A stretch of 6,405 nt of DNA from an uncultured Eubacteriales bacterium (GTDB lineage: Bacteria > Bacillota > Clostridia > Oscillospirales > Acutalibacteraceae): the NCBI GenBank assembly GCA_934630995.1, contig CAKTXU010000109.1, positions 1 to 6,405 on the forward strand, read 5' to 3'. The position numbers and the translations under genes were made by a program. The notes under the pieces are model-generated. The model worked only from the letters and a program-made list of their open reading frames with translations. It was not told the DNA's origin and did not search any database. Within the stretch, counting starts at the first letter, position 1, and each line of letters begins with the position of its first letter. This document shows positions 6,338 to 6,405 of the stretch, piece after piece.

Positions 6338-6405
6338 GCTGTTTATAGGGGTTTTGGGAGTTGGGTGTCAGCACATAAAAGCCGTGGGAGAGCACTTCTT
6401 CCCTC

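Noticed and set aside
1..6405. Mobile elements, CRISPR arrays, tRNA or rRNA genes, or a defence or biosynthetic system
   Set aside because: No transposase motifs, terminal repeats, spaced direct repeats, or tRNA or rRNA sequences were seen. The four genes are well-known metabolic and regulatory families.

Overview
The window is a GC-rich bacterial segment in which every supportable gene lies on the minus strand. Read in the direction of transcription (high to low coordinates) the order is: a sigma-A-type promoter and short leader (about 6337 to 6227), a type I glutamine synthetase (glnA), a small ANTAR-domain RNA-binding regulator, the small subunit of carbamoyl-phosphate synthase (carA), and the large subunit (carB), which runs off the left edge. 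The pairing of glnA with an ANTAR antiterminator-type regulator, the clean Shine-Dalgarno sites and the wording of the CarB motifs point to a GC-rich member of the Clostridia, perhaps Oscillospiraceae. That placement is inferred from protein style, not from a marker gene.

Region by region. From 6321 to 6405 there is only a weak open reading and no gene I can call. A strong extended -10 promoter lies at 6309-6337. The leader from about 6302 to 6227 contains overlapping inverted repeats that could form two tandem hairpins or one competing hairpin. The genes follow at 6226-4916 (glnA), 4875-4306 (ANTAR regulator), 4269-3169 (carA) and 3121 to the left edge (carB). Gaps are 40, 36 and 47 bases, there is no T-rich terminator hairpin between genes, and each gene has its own ribosome binding site, so one operon is likely.

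The genes make metabolic sense together. GlnA makes glutamine. CarA takes ammonia from glutamine and CarB uses it to build carbamoyl phosphate for pyrimidines and arginine. The ANTAR protein probably adjusts expression of this or other nitrogen genes at the RNA level.

The most notable observation is that carB is interrupted by one in-frame TAG at 1594-1592, exactly where the family has an invariant tyrosine (PVYKMVDTCAAEF; here PV-stop-KMVDTCAAEF). The frame before and after it is intact and well conserved, at least 1,039 sense codons in total. It falls near the junction between the two homologous halves of CarB. It may be a recent nonsense mutation, a sequence error, a read-through site, or a split into two polypeptides. 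The other complete genes end in TGA, and no other in-frame TAG is seen, so a general reassignment of TAG is unlikely. Beyond this, the window looks like ordinary housekeeping nitrogen and nucleotide metabolism; I see no mobile element, CRISPR array, RNA gene or unknown multi-gene system.
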